A stretch of 64,000 nt of DNA. It comes from Crocinitomicaceae bacterium (GTDB lineage Bacteria; Bacteroidota; Bacteroidia; Flavobacteriales_D; Crocinitomicaceae). Position numbers and translations under genes: made by a program. The DNA is taken from positions 124,001 through 188,000 of the forward strand of contig JACJYW010000009.1 in assembly GCA_020635955.1 (NCBI GenBank), read 5' to 3'. Below the pieces are notes generated by a model, which was not told the DNA's origin, made no database searches, and was given only the letters and a program-made list of their open reading frames with translations. This document shows, in pieces, positions 1 to 8,592 of this stretch (the stretch's first letter is position 1; every line of letters begins with the position of its first letter).

Positions 1-1399
1 GTAATTTCTCCACCCATTCAACTCCAAAATTTAATACAGTGATCATACCGTCAAAGACCCATAGTAAAAGATCAGATAAAAAAGGAACCGCATGAAACAC
101 CAAATAAGCAATACCTATGATCAAAATGAAAAAAGCCAATGGAATGACTAAAAGATTTGACAATAGGAAGAAATTAGGGAACTGGTGGAAATAATAAAGT
201 CCCAGAGGAAATGTAGCTATTTGAGCCGCAATGGATACTGCTGAAATTTGCCAGGCTTTAAACAGTAGTTTGTTCTTTATATAGATCAGATTTTCAATTC
301 GTGGTTGCAAATACACAATTCCTAATACAGCCAAATAGCTTAATTGAAATCCTACTTGAAAAATAATGAAAGGCTCAATCAGTATGAGTAAAAAAGCAGA
401 CACTAGTATACTTTGATAAACGGTAGTATCTCTTTCTAATTCTTTACCAATAACTATAAAAGTGAACATAACGGCTGCCCTTAATACAGATGGTGAGAGT
501 CCGGTTATTACAGCATAGAACCAAATTCCACCTAGAACAGCCAACAAAAATAAATTCTTACCATGCCTGAATTTTTTAAGAGGATTAAAAAGTGTGGTTA
601 AGATCAACATGATAATACCAACATGCAGTCCAGAGACGGCCAAAACATGCATTGCTCCGGCACTGGAATAAGACCGAAGAACATCTTTATCTAAATATTC
701 CTTCTGACCCAGGATCAATGCATTTGCAACCATGGCATTTTTTGCTGACATGCCAGAATTCGTGATCTTACCAGACAAAAATTTCCTTAAGCCAAATACA
801 GAGGATAGGATGGGATTTGCATCATTGCTAATCAACTGCCAATTACCTGTTTTGACATATGATTGATGATGTATGTCATGGATCCTTAAATATCGTGCAT
901 AATCAAATTCCTTTGGATTCCCATTAGAACGTATAGAATTGAAGGTGGATTTAAAATAGATCTGATCTCCGTATTTTAAATTCAATGCAGCAGAGTCTTT
1001 CTGAAAATAGATCAACGATCTCCCCATGCAATTGCTTTCGTTAACTTTAAGCACTTCAACAACACACTTGATGGATCTGTCTTTTTCCTCTGGTGGATCT
1101 ACAACTCTGACTAAATAATTATTTTGCCCTTGAGATTCATAGGTAAAATAATGTTCGTTATTGAGACTATTGCTTATTGATGACAAATGAATGCCTAATG
1201 AGACAAACAATAAGGAATAGACTATTGTAAAAAAATTAGTTGACCCGCCTTTCCTTGAAATAGCTGGAAACATTAGCACGATTAGCACAAACACCAAAAG
1301 CAATAATACTTCTGAGTGGATTTGAATACCGGAATAAAAATTCAGGATAACACCTAAGATCAGGGGCAATAATAATCTTAGTATTATCGGATATCTCAC
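1..1399 (-). CDS. comEC: ComEC/Rec2-family DNA uptake channel protein (N-terminal part; cut by window edge)
   Basis: Translating the minus strand from 1399 gives an open frame that runs off base 1 (about 466 codons). It starts with two hydrophobic segments, then a DUF4131/OB-like region with the stretch YARYLRIHDIHH, then the ComEC membrane core. The core contains SAGAMHVLAVSGLHVGI and ITGLSPSVLRAAVMF, both hallmarks of the Competence domain. In the family this inner-membrane protein carries single-stranded DNA into the cytoplasm. The usual C-terminal metallo-beta-lactamase domain would lie outside the window, so its presence cannot be judged. The GTG at 1399 lies just after the stop of the upstream barrel gene, so the two are probably cotranscribed. 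An in-frame TTG at 1435 is an alternative start. Confidence 0.88.
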   Translation of the reverse strand, partial: MRYPIILRLLLPLILGVILNFYSGIQIHSEVLLLLVFVLIVLMFPAISRKGGSTNFFTIVYSLLFVSLGIHLSSISNSLNNEHYFTYESQGQNNYLVRVVDPPEEKDRSIKCVVEVLKVNESNCMGRSLIYFQKDSAALNLKYGDQIYFKSTFNSIRSNGNPKEFDYARYLRIHDIHHQSYVKTGNWQLISNDANPILSSVFGLRKFLSGKITNSGMSAKNAMVANALILGQKEYLDKDVLRSYSSAGAMHVLAVSGLHVGIIMLILTTLFNPLKKFRHGKNLFLLAVLGGIWFYAVITGLSPSVLRAAVMFTFIVIGKELERDTTVYQSILVSAFLLILIEPFIIFQVGFQLSYLAVLGIVYLQPRIENLIYIKNKLLFKAWQISAVSIAAQIATFPLGLYYFHQFPNFFLLSNLLVIPLAFFILIIGIAYLVFHAVPFLSDLLLWVFDGMITVLNFGVEWVEKL

Positions 1400-1401
1400 C
1401 C

Positions 1402-2133
1402 TTAAAAAGTCAAGAAAACTGTTCTTCTTCCGCAAGAAGCTTTAACGATATATCCCAGTGAATAATTGATCTCCATTACCAATTGCACGTTTAGTGGAGA
1501 CGTTTTACCCGGTGAAGTAATATCAGGGTAGTTCACATAAGGAAATCTGGTATCTTCATATGTGGAAGAAACCACATTAGAGAAAACGTAATTAAATCGC
1601 AATCCCATCATCAAAGATATAATCTCGTTTCCAACCATGTGTCCTCCAAACCCAAATACGATTCCCGTTAGGTTATTTCTGATGGCATCTGAATAGCTGC
1701 TTGAATTTGCCGCATAGGCATCATCTTCTATCAATGGATTTCGTGTAAACGAAAATTGTGGACCTAACTCCAGATAAGAACTGGATTTAGTATATCTCAC
1801 CATGGGCATTACGTTCAAAGAATTATAGCCTAATTTGAATTTATAGGTTTCTGTAGCGGATAATCCGGGTACTTCATTCTGATCAAAGGTATAGCTGTAT
1901 TTACCGTAATCCACATCACAGGTAATTCCAACAAACTCGCCAAAATTGATTCCTACCTTACCTCCAAAGAAATAGTTGAAACCAGCAGCTTGTGTAAATC
2001 GAGCATCTGAATTCAGGGTTGAGTTCATTAGAAATCCTGTTCCTGCCCCACCTTTCAATCCAACATCAAACCATGTTTGAGACCTACCGTTAACAGCTGC
2101 CAGTAAACACACAATAAAAAAGTACCTTTTCAT
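1402..2133 (-). CDS. PorT-like outer-membrane beta-barrel protein
   Basis: The 243-residue protein has a signal peptide (residues 1 to about 19, ending GRSQ). Alternating hydrophobic and aromatic strands follow, such as VGLKGGAGTGFL and FGGKVGINFGEF, ending in YSLGYIV. This looks like the small outer-membrane barrels annotated PorT family in Bacteroidota. No enzymatic motif is visible. It is followed 2 bases later by comEC on the same strand, so the pair likely forms an operon. The last residues (CGRRTVFLTF) extend past a typical final barrel strand, so the 3' end may have drifted. Function is not known; a structural or T9SS-related role would be a guess. Confidence 0.7.
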   Translation of the reverse strand: MKRYFFIVCLLAAVNGRSQTWFDVGLKGGAGTGFLMNSTLNSDARFTQAAGFNYFFGGKVGINFGEFVGITCDVDYGKYSYTFDQNEVPGLSATETYKFKLGYNSLNVMPMVRYTKSSSYLELGPQFSFTRNPLIEDDAYAANSSSYSDAIRNNLTGIVFGFGGHMVGNEIISLMMGLRFNYVFSNVVSSTYEDTRFPYVNYPDITSPGKTSPLNVQLVMEINYSLGYIVKASCGRRTVFLTF

Positions 2134-2272
2134 GCCTTATTTCGATTATAATTTTGATCCTCTTGAACTTAAAAGTAGCATTTTTAAGTATTTCCGCTTA
2201 AAATTCAGCTATAATTAAAGTGGGATTAAATTCATTTTATTATTTTAGCCTTCTAATATAAACCGAGAGAAA

Positions 2273-3148
2273 ATGATTAAACCAAGTATTAAAATCGCTG
2301 TATTTGCATTGGCTTCAACCTTCTTCTTAGGAGCTTGTGGTGGTGGAGAGCCTGAAGATGTGAATCTTGTTGATGTAGACACTACTGAAGAGGATATGGA
2401 TGTGGATATTTTTGAATCACCAGATGTAGATTACCACTTGCCTTCACCTTTACAGGTAGCAAGTATCTTCAAAAAGTCAGGATTAGCCTTTAATTCAGGA
2501 GTTACGAATTCACCTGATAACGTTGGGAAATATACAGATGAATTGAAACAAATGCTAAACTTTGGTGTTTATTCAGCTGATATGGCTTACTGTGTATTGA
2601 ATGAGCAATCAAATGAAGGAAGAAAATACCTTGGTGTGATCACTAAATTAGCTGGTGAGATCGGCATGGAAGCAGTATTTGCTAACGAAGATCTAATGGA
2701 TCGATTTGATGCAAATATTGAAGATAAAGACTCCATAGAGATCCTTATGATCGATATCCACGAAAGAACTGAAGAGTACATGGAAGAAAACGACATGCAA
2801 CACAATTCAGCAATTCACTTTGCTGGTGCATGGACAGAAGGAATGTATATCGGAGTTTATGATTATGAGCACAATGGAGACAAAGAAGGTCTCGGCGCAC
2901 AGATCACTGAACAAATGGCTATTCTCGGAAATATTATCAAAGGTTTGAAAGATCCAAAAAATGCTGGCATGGATCTTGGATGGATCATTACAGATCTAGA
3001 AAAAATCCAATCCACTTTTGACGGTTTCAAATCAGTTGTGTCTTACTATGAAGATGAGACAGCTGAAGAATTGATGCTTTCAGAAGAAGAATACAAGAAA
3101 TTGGGTTCTTTGATCAAAGATCTAAGAGGAAAAATTGTTAACGGTTAA
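2273..3148 (+). CDS. Predicted lipoprotein, function unknown
   Basis: The 291-residue protein has a lipoprotein signal: a hydrophobic stretch at 6-20, then lipobox LGAC with the cysteine at about 22. Glycines and a very acidic stretch (EPEDVNLVDVDTTEEDMDVD) follow. Acidic residues just after the cysteine are the Bacteroidota surface-export pattern, so the protein may sit on the cell surface; this is inference. The rest is soluble and mostly helical, with repeated acidic positions; I recognise no named domain. It lies 15 bases upstream of the next gene and probably shares its transcript. The pair ends at the terminator at 3711-3749. Confidence 0.75.
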   Translation: MIKPSIKIAVFALASTFFLGACGGGEPEDVNLVDVDTTEEDMDVDIFESPDVDYHLPSPLQVASIFKKSGLAFNSGVTNSPDNVGKYTDELKQMLNFGVYSADMAYCVLNEQSNEGRKYLGVITKLAGEIGMEAVFANEDLMDRFDANIEDKDSIEILMIDIHERTEEYMEENDMQHNSAIHFAGAWTEGMYIGVYDYEHNGDKEGLGAQITEQMAILGNIIKGLKDPKNAGMDLGWIITDLEKIQSTFDGFKSVVSYYEDETAEELMLSEEEYKKLGSLIKDLRGKIVNG

Positions 3149-3163
3149 TAATAATTACACACT

Positions 3164-3688
3164 ATGAAGAAGATACTAACTATTACCGCCCTGTTTGGAC
3201 TTGCATTAGTGTTTGCACAAACTGCGGATGATTTAACCGAGTTCAAAGAAGACATTGCAAAACAAAAAGTTGAGGCTAAAAAAGCCTTGAAACCATATCG
3301 TTATGATGGATCAAAAGTGACCTACTTTAACTTTAAAACTTATAAGCAAGTAAAGGAAGTTGAGATCTATTTGTTTAACAATACTGATTACAGATTTTCA
3401 TTCAATGGTAAGTCTTTGCCTAATGATATTACTATCAAGATCTATGATCAGGATAAAACGATTTCTGACAGAGTACTTTTAAAAGAAGTTTCTGGTGTTC
3501 AGGGAAACAATCTATTGATTGAATCATCTGAATTGAATAAAACTTACCAATCTAAAAAGTCTGGTGCTGAAAGATTGAAAAGAGTATTCGTAAGTTATGA
3601 GATCCCAGGTGTACCAGGTGCACAAAACAAAAAGCCGACCATGAAAGAAAGAGGGGCGGTTATTCTTGTAATGGGATATAAGAACTAA
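3164..3688 (+). CDS. Small secreted protein, function unknown
   Basis: This 174-residue protein has a clear signal peptide (MKKILTITALFGLALVFAQ, cleavage after about residue 19). A lysine-rich, beta-rich mature part follows, with YFNFKTYKQVKEVEIYLFN near residues 54-72. I recognise no family. It follows the upstream lipoprotein gene by 15 bases in the same direction and is closed by a strong rho-independent terminator, so the two appear to be a two-gene operon acting in the envelope. Confidence 0.7.
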   Translation: MKKILTITALFGLALVFAQTADDLTEFKEDIAKQKVEAKKALKPYRYDGSKVTYFNFKTYKQVKEVEIYLFNNTDYRFSFNGKSLPNDITIKIYDQDKTISDRVLLKEVSGVQGNNLLIESSELNKTYQSKKSGAERLKRVFVSYEIPGVPGAQNKKPTMKERGAVILVMGYKN

Positions 3689-3710
3689 GAACAGAATAAC
3701 ATTAATGAAG

Positions 3711-3749
3711 CCCTGGTCCCGAAGTTTCGGGATCAGGGTTTTTTCTTTT
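3711..3749 (+). terminator. Rho-independent terminator after the lipoprotein operon
   Basis: A GC-rich hairpin (CCCTGGTCCCGAA, short loop, TTCGGGATCAGGG, with one mismatch) is followed directly by TTTTTTCTTTT. It lies 23 bases past the stop at 3688 and separates this operon from thrS. Confidence 0.88.
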
Positions 3750-3777
3750 AAGCCCGTACGAAAAGAGATAATAGTAT

Positions 3778-3785
3778 TATTTTTG
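3778..3785 (+). promoter_or_regulatory. Probable -7 promoter element for thrS operon
   Basis: TATTTTTG matches the Bacteroidota -7 consensus TAnnTTTG and lies 21 bases before the thrS ATG, just after the upstream terminator. No good TTG -33 element is visible at the expected distance. Confidence 0.45.
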
Positions 3786-3806
3786 CAAAACCTTTTAGAA
3801 AAATAA

Positions 3807-5741
3807 ATGATTGAAGTAATTCTTCCAGACGGATCAAAGCGCGAATTTGAAAACGGCACAACTGCACTGGATGTGGCATTAAGCATCAGTGAAGGATTGG
3901 CCCGTAATGTATTAGCCGCAGAAGTAAATGGTGAAGTGATCGATTCAATGCGACCCCTACCTGAAAAAAGTAATTTGAAACTCCTGACATGGAATGATGC
4001 AGGAGGTAAATCAACCATGTGGCACTCTTCAGCTCACCTTATGGCTGAAGCGATTGAGGCTTTGTATCCCGGAACAAAATTAGCAATTGGTCCGCCAATT
4101 GAGAACGGCTTTTATTATGACATTGACTTAGGTGGTCATCACATTACAGATGAAGATCTACCTAAGATCGAGCAAAAAATGAAGGATCTGGCTTCTCAAA
4201 AGAATGATTACATCCGTCAGGAGATCTCAAAAGCAGATGCGATTAAATATTTCACTGAAAAAGGTGATGAATATAAACTGGAATTGATCGACGGCTTGAA
4301 TGACGGAGATATCACATTCTATACTCAAGGTAATTTCACTGACCTTTGTAGAGGACCACACATTCCTAATACAGGTCATATTAAAGCTGTCAAATTAATG
4401 TCCATTGCCGGTGCTTACTGGAGAGGAGATGAAAAGAGACAGCAGTTGACTCGAATTTACGGTATCACTTTCCCTAAACAGAAAGAATTGACTGAGTATC
4501 TTGAAATGCTTGAAGAAGCAAAGAAAAGAGACCACCGAAAATTAGGAAAGGAATTGGGATTGTTTACCTTCTCACAAAAAGTGGGAATGGGACTTCCATT
4601 ATGGCTTCCAAAAGGAGCTCAATTGAGAGAAAGACTTGAGGCATTCTTAAAAAAAGTACAAAGAGAAGCTGGATATTTACCTGTGATCAGTCCGCATATT
4701 GGGCACAAAGACCTTTATGTAACTTCAGGTCACTACGCTAAATACGGTGAAGATTCATTCAAACCTATTTCAACTCCACATGAAGGAGAAGAGTTCTTGT
4801 TAAAACCAATGAACTGTCCTCACCACTGTGAGATGTACAAATCTGAACCTAGATCGTACAAAGACCTGCCCATTCGTTTTGCTGAATTTGGAACGGTTTA
4901 TAGATATGAACAATCAGGTGAATTACACGGTTTAACAAGGGTAAGAGGATTTACACAGGATGATGCCCACCTTTTCTGCACTCCTGAACAGGTGAAAGAT
5001 GAATTCAAAAATGTGATCGATATCGTACTTTACATCTTCAAGATATTGAAGTTCGAGAATTTCAAGGCTCAGATCTCATTGAGAGACCCAGAGAATCCTG
5101 ATAAATACATTGGATCAGATGAGAACTGGGAAAAAGCTGAAAGATCGATCATTGAAGCAGCAGCAGAGAAAGGGTTGGATACCGTTGTAGAATATGGCGA
5201 AGCTGCATTCTATGGACCAAAACTTGACTTTATGGTTCGTGATGCTTTAAATAGAGAATGGCAGCTTGGAACTATTCAGGTGGATTACAATTTACCAGAG
5301 CGTTTTGAATTGGAATATACAGGTGCGGATAATGAAAAACACCGCCCAGTTATGATCCACAGAGCACCTTTTGGTTCCATGGAAAGATTCGTTGCCTTAC
5401 TAATTGAGCATTGTGCAGGTAAATTTCCTTTGTGGTTAACCTCTGACCAGGTGGCCATTTTGCCTGTTTCTGAGAAATATAATGATTACGCGCAAAAAGT
5501 TTTAAATTATCTAAATAATTACGATATTCGCGGATTCGTTGACAAAAGGAACGAAAAAGTTGGGAAGAAAATCCGCGATAATGAGGTAGATAAAATACCT
5601 TTTATGTTGATCGTTGGAGAGAAAGAAGAGGAGAAAAATGAGGTTAGCGTAAGAAAGCAAGGAGATGGTGATGTTGGTGTAATGACATTACAGGAATTTG
5701 CTGATTACATCAATCTTGAAATTGACAAAGAATTAAACTAA
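3807..5741 (+). CDS. thrS: Threonine--tRNA ligase
   Basis: The 644-residue protein charges tRNA-Thr with threonine in the cytoplasm. All family parts are visible in order. The TGS domain is at residues 1-62. The editing domain carries the HxxxH motif (HSSAH, 73-77) and a later DLCRGPHIP. The class II core has motif 2 (RFAEFGTVYRYE), the zinc cysteine in MNCPHHCEMY and motif 3 (HRAPFGSMERF). The anticodon-binding domain starts near QVAILPVSEKYND. The length is normal. It is the first gene of thrS-infC-rpmI-rplT, a conserved bacterial translation cluster. The ATG start fits the TGS domain exactly. Confidence 0.98.
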   Translation: MIEVILPDGSKREFENGTTALDVALSISEGLARNVLAAEVNGEVIDSMRPLPEKSNLKLLTWNDAGGKSTMWHSSAHLMAEAIEALYPGTKLAIGPPIENGFYYDIDLGGHHITDEDLPKIEQKMKDLASQKNDYIRQEISKADAIKYFTEKGDEYKLELIDGLNDGDITFYTQGNFTDLCRGPHIPNTGHIKAVKLMSIAGAYWRGDEKRQQLTRIYGITFPKQKELTEYLEMLEEAKKRDHRKLGKELGLFTFSQKVGMGLPLWLPKGAQLRERLEAFLKKVQREAGYLPVISPHIGHKDLYVTSGHYAKYGEDSFKPISTPHEGEEFLLKPMNCPHHCEMYKSEPRSYKDLPIRFAEFGTVYRYEQSGELHGLTRVRGFTQDDAHLFCTPEQVKDEFKNVIDIVLYIFKILKFENFKAQISLRDPENPDKYIGSDENWEKAERSIIEAAAEKGLDTVVEYGEAAFYGPKLDFMVRDALNREWQLGTIQVDYNLPERFELEYTGADNEKHRPVMIHRAPFGSMERFVALLIEHCAGKFPLWLTSDQVAILPVSEKYNDYAQKVLNYLNNYDIRGFVDKRNEKVGKKIRDNEVDKIPFMLIVGEKEEEKNEVSVRKQGDGDVGVMTLQEFADYINLEIDKELN

Positions 5742-5759
5742 AGAAAGGGGGAACGACCT

Positions 5760-6308
5760 ATAGCGTTAAATAGACGAAATAACCCAAGGCCACCACGTAG
5801 AAACGAGGATGCCCACAGGATTAACGAGAGAATCACAGCACCACAAGTGCGTGTTGTTTGGGACGGCGGTGCAGAAGTATTGTCGATCAAAGAGGCTTTG
5901 AAAAAAGCTGATGAATCTGAAATGGATTTGGTAGAGATATCTCCAAATGCAGATCCGCCGGTTTGTAAAATTATCGACTATAAGAAGTTCCTTTTTGAAC
6001 AAAAGAAAAAGCAAAAGGAATTAAAAGCCAAACAATCTAAGGTTGTTATTAAGGAGATCCGCATGGGTCCTAACACTGAAGATCATGACTTTAAATTCAA
6101 ATTGAAACATGCCATTTCTTTTCTTAAGGATGGAGCCAAAGTAAAAGCGTATGTATTCTTTAAAGGAAGATCAATCGTTTTTAAAGAAAGAGGTGAGATC
6201 CTATTATTGAAATTTGCTCAGGAACTTGAAGAGTATGGAACACTAGAGCAAATGCCAAAATTAGAAGGGAAGAAAATGTTGATCATGATCAACCCAAAAA
6301 AGAAATAA
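5760..6308 (+). CDS. infC: Translation initiation factor IF-3, starting at a non-canonical ATA
   Basis: IF-3 binds the 30S subunit, proofreads the start codon and keeps subunits apart. The first canonical in-frame start (GTG, 5847) would remove most of the N-domain. The same frame is open back to the thrS stop at 5739 and encodes the conserved stretch RRNEDAHRINERITAPQVR upstream. No ATG, GTG or TTG begins it. The ATA at 5760 sits about 9 bases after the purine-rich AAAGGGGG (5744-5750) and gives 182 residues, a normal IF-3 length. The C-domain contains GPNTEDHDFKFKLKHA and VKAYVFFKGR. Rare starts (AUU, AUA) are the known basis of IF-3 autoregulation, so this is expected biology. The exact initiating codon is inferred. 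Confidence 0.93.
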   Translation: MALNRRNNPRPPRRNEDAHRINERITAPQVRVVWDGGAEVLSIKEALKKADESEMDLVEISPNADPPVCKIIDYKKFLFEQKKKQKELKAKQSKVVIKEIRMGPNTEDHDFKFKLKHAISFLKDGAKVKAYVFFKGRSIVFKERGEILLLKFAQELEEYGTLEQMPKLEGKKMLIMINPKKK

Positions 6309-6321
6309 ATAGACGAAAGAA

Positions 6322-6410
6322 ACTAGACACCAGAGGCTAGACAATTTCGAACAAGCATTAATGTTTATTTAGATATGTCTAGAATCTAGGATCTAACATC
6401 TAGAGTCTGA
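6322..6410. repeat. CTAGA-rich imperfect inverted repeat between infC and rpmI
   Basis: The 133-base infC-rpmI spacer holds several CTAGA/TCTAG words: ACTAGACACCAGAGGCTAGAC on the left; GTCTAGAATCTAGGATC and ATCTAGAGTCTGA on the right. They form an imperfect inverted repeat. A second CTAG-bearing inverted repeat occurs at 11075-11149, which suggests a dispersed intergenic element. It lies where ribosomal-protein leaders occur in other bacteria, but I see no recognisable L20 leader. Confidence 0.4.
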
Positions 6411-6441
6411 TTATATAATAGAGAGGTAAAAAACAAGAGAG

Positions 6442-6639
6442 ATGCCTAAGACGAAGACGAAATCCAGTGCTAAGAAGAGATTCAAAATCACTGGAACAGG
6501 GAAGTTGAAGCGTAAACACGCTTTCAAAAGCCACATTTTGACTAAAAAGTCAAAAAAGAGAAAAGCCGCATTGACTAAAGCTACTTTGGTTCATCCATCT
6601 GATGAAGCAAATATCAAAGTTCAATTGCGCATGAAATAA
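6442..6639 (+). CDS. rpmI: 50S ribosomal protein L35
   Basis: This 65-residue, very basic protein has the L35 signature: MPKTKTKSSAKKRFKITGTG, then KRKHAFKSHILTKKSKKRKA. It is a structural component of the large ribosomal subunit. It lies between infC and rplT as in most bacteria, and its length is standard. Confidence 0.98.
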   Translation: MPKTKTKSSAKKRFKITGTGKLKRKHAFKSHILTKKSKKRKAALTKATLVHPSDEANIKVQLRMK

Positions 6640-6657
6640 TCCCGATTTTTTTCGGGA
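6640..6657 (+). other. Small hairpin between rpmI and rplT
   Basis: TCCCGA, six T, TCGGGA form a perfect 6-bp stem right after the rpmI stop. No downstream T-run follows, so it is not a standard terminator. It may act in mRNA stability or partial attenuation between the two ribosomal genes; this is inference. Confidence 0.4.
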
Positions 6658-6739
6658 GGTTAATTGTTAAACCCGGTATCGAGTATCAAAGCGTTTCTAC
6701 TAATAAAAGAAACCACTTTCTACCAAAAAACTAAAAATT

Positions 6740-7084
6740 ATGCCTAGATCAGTAAACGCCGTAGCGTCAAGAGCGAGAAGAAAAAAAACAATGGCTCTTG
6801 CGAAAGGTTACTTCGGAAGAAGAAAGAATGTATGGACAGTATCTAAAAATGCCGTTGAAAAAGGGTTAGTATACGCATACGAAGGAAGAAAACAAAAGAA
6901 AAGAACGTTTAGAGGTATTTGGATTCAAAGAATCAATGCTGCAACTAGACAACACGGAATGAGCTACTCTCAATTCATGGGAGCAGTTAACGCAAAAGGG
7001 ATCAAATTGAATAGAAAGGTATTAGCCGATCTAGCAATGAATCACCCAGAAGCTTTCAAAGCTGTTGTTGATCAAGTAAAATAA
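6740..7084 (+). CDS. rplT: 50S ribosomal protein L20
   Basis: This 114-residue basic protein shows the L20 pattern: MPRSVNAVASRARRKK, AKGYFGRRKNVW, RGIWIQRINAATRQHGMSYS and GIKLNRKVLADLA. It binds 23S rRNA early in large-subunit assembly, and in several bacteria it represses its own operon. It is the last gene of the translation cluster and is closed by the terminator at 7111-7147. Confidence 0.98.
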   Translation: MPRSVNAVASRARRKKTMALAKGYFGRRKNVWTVSKNAVEKGLVYAYEGRKQKKRTFRGIWIQRINAATRQHGMSYSQFMGAVNAKGIKLNRKVLADLAMNHPEAFKAVVDQVK

Positions 7085-7110
7085 ACGTTAACAAAACTCT
7101 CTATTATTAA

Positions 7111-7147
7111 GATCCTCTCTGCCTTTGGTAGAGGGGATTTTTTATTT
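7111..7147 (+). terminator. Rho-independent terminator of the thrS-rplT operon
   Basis: A 12-bp stem with two wobble pairs (ATCCTCTCTGCC / GGTAGAGGGGAT) and a TTT loop is followed by a run of T (7138-7144). It lies 27 bases past the rplT stop. Confidence 0.88.
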
Positions 7148-7185
7148 TAGCGTTACTCTTACCTAAGAATTGAATTAATCATTAA

Positions 7186-8085
7186 ATGTCAGGAAAAGAA
7201 AAATACTTTCATATCCTTGGGATCAAGCCCACTGATGACATCAATGTCATTAAAAAGGCTTATCGTAAAAAGGCTTTTAAATTCCATCCTGACAGAAATG
7301 CCTCACCGGATGCCCATTATCAATTCATTAAGATCACAGAAGCTTATGAGATCCTTATCGGCCAAAGAAAAGACCCTTTAGCATCAGGTCAAAGCAACTA
7401 TCGTCCTAAAACCAGGGAAGAGGTTATGGCTGAGAAAATGGCAAGAGCACGCGCCAGATGGAAACAACAACAAGAAGAGGAAGAACGAAAAGATAGAGAA
7501 TACTACCAGAAAGTAGCTTTTGGCTGGAAATGGAAAGCTTTTATTGTTGGAGCTATATATGCCGCAATATTTTCAACCTTACTCAGTATAGATTATTTTA
7601 TTGATGGTGATGAAGAGTGTCTAGATCACCATGAAGTGATCAGTGATTATTTGTCCAGAAGTATTGGTGCAAAGGGCGAACAGTTCAAGATACAAACATC
7701 AAAATACTGGCTCAATGCAGGCGGATATCCACCCATCAGAGGAAATTACAGCTATTTATTCCATGATCTAAAATCGGTCAGTATCATTATTTCACCACTG
7801 CCAACTAATAATAGACACTCTCATTCAAATAGAATGAGGAATTATATCAATTTCGAAAACAAAAAACTATATAACACCTATTCATATAGCTCTGTTTATC
7901 AAGTATTCCCGATATTACATATTATGTTTATAGTACCACTTGCTTTAGTGGTATTCAAAAGACCAAATCTGAGATTTTCTATTTGGCGATTGGTATCGAT
8001 CTGGATCATCTACCCAACGATCATTTTCTTTACCTTCTCAAATGATCGCATTTTCAACTTAATTGACCTGATCCTCGGCTCTTAA
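7186..8085 (+). CDS. Membrane-anchored J-domain (DnaJ-like) protein
   Basis: Residues about 5-62 form a J domain with the essential HPD tripeptide (KFHPDRNAS) and the usual helices (YFHILGIKPTDD, ITEAYEIL). A charged helix rich in R, Q and E (about 83-110) leads to a transmembrane segment (AFIVGAIYAAIFSTLLSI). Two further hydrophobic segments follow near the C-terminus. J domains stimulate DnaK ATPase activity; here the domain would sit on the cytoplasmic face and recruit DnaK to the membrane. No zinc-finger or substrate-binding domain of classical DnaJ is present, so this is a specialised J protein of unknown client. Its stop overlaps the convergent lipoprotein gene by 4 bases. Confidence 0.85.
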   Translation: MSGKEKYFHILGIKPTDDINVIKKAYRKKAFKFHPDRNASPDAHYQFIKITEAYEILIGQRKDPLASGQSNYRPKTREEVMAEKMARARARWKQQQEEEERKDREYYQKVAFGWKWKAFIVGAIYAAIFSTLLSIDYFIDGDEECLDHHEVISDYLSRSIGAKGEQFKIQTSKYWLNAGGYPPIRGNYSYLFHDLKSVSIIISPLPTNNRHSHSNRMRNYINFENKKLYNTYSYSSVYQVFPILHIMFIVPLALVVFKRPNLRFSIWRLVSIWIIYPTIIFFTFSNDRIFNLIDLILGS

Positions 8086-8501
8086 TTCTGCTTGGTAAAA
8101 GTTACTGTTACTTCAGCAATACCTGTAGAATCCAAGCCAAAGTCTTCTTTCACTTTAAACGTAGTTTTCTCTAGCTCAAGAATATCAATAGATTGCGTTG
8201 TACCAGAACTATCTATCCAATCAATTGTTGTTCCTTTATTGCCTATTGTATACGTAAAATCATCAGTATACGTATCTAATTGATAAGTTCCATTACAAAA
8301 TCCCTTATTCACTTTGCATGGATTGAATGTGTAGATAATATCAATCCCATCCAACGGTACTTCTATCTCAAACCCAAGAACATTTGCTTTAGCAGATGTA
8401 CCTTTCCAGGTTCCTTCTAATTTATTCACTACCCTTTGCTCCTTACTACACGCAACAATGACAAGGGCTACAGACAAACAGAAAATAAACAATTTTTTCA
8501 T
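8082..8501 (-). CDS. Small lipoprotein with a lipocalin-like beta fold
   Basis: The 139-residue protein has a lipoprotein signal (hydrophobic 4-16, cysteine in VACSKEQ). A short beta-rich domain starts with NKLEGTWKGTSAK. The LEGTWKG start followed by paired strands (YTFNPC, GTYQL, FTYTI) is typical of Bacteroidota lipocalin-like lipoproteins. No ligand or role is evident. It is convergent with the J-domain gene (4-base overlap) and divergent from the ChaN-like gene, with which it shares a 91-base control region. Confidence 0.7.
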   Translation of the reverse strand: MKKLFIFCLSVALVIVACSKEQRVVNKLEGTWKGTSAKANVLGFEIEVPLDGIDIIYTFNPCKVNKGFCNGTYQLDTYTDDFTYTIGNKGTTIDWIDSSGTTQSIDILELEKTTFKVKEDFGLDSTGIAEVTVTFTKQN

Positions 8502-8592
8502 TTCTTCAATTTTTAGGCAATTTACAAAATTGAATGCGTTCTCAACAATGTTTCAGGTTAGATTATCAACGAAAAGCGTTAAATTTAGGCTT

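Noticed and set aside
3524..4018. 164-codon minus-strand frame
   Set aside because: It runs antisense across a terminator and the thrS start; residues show no domain and composition is that of a shadow.
5847..6308. infC beginning at GTG 5847
   Set aside because: It removes the conserved N-terminal 29 residues, which are encoded in the same frame from 5760.
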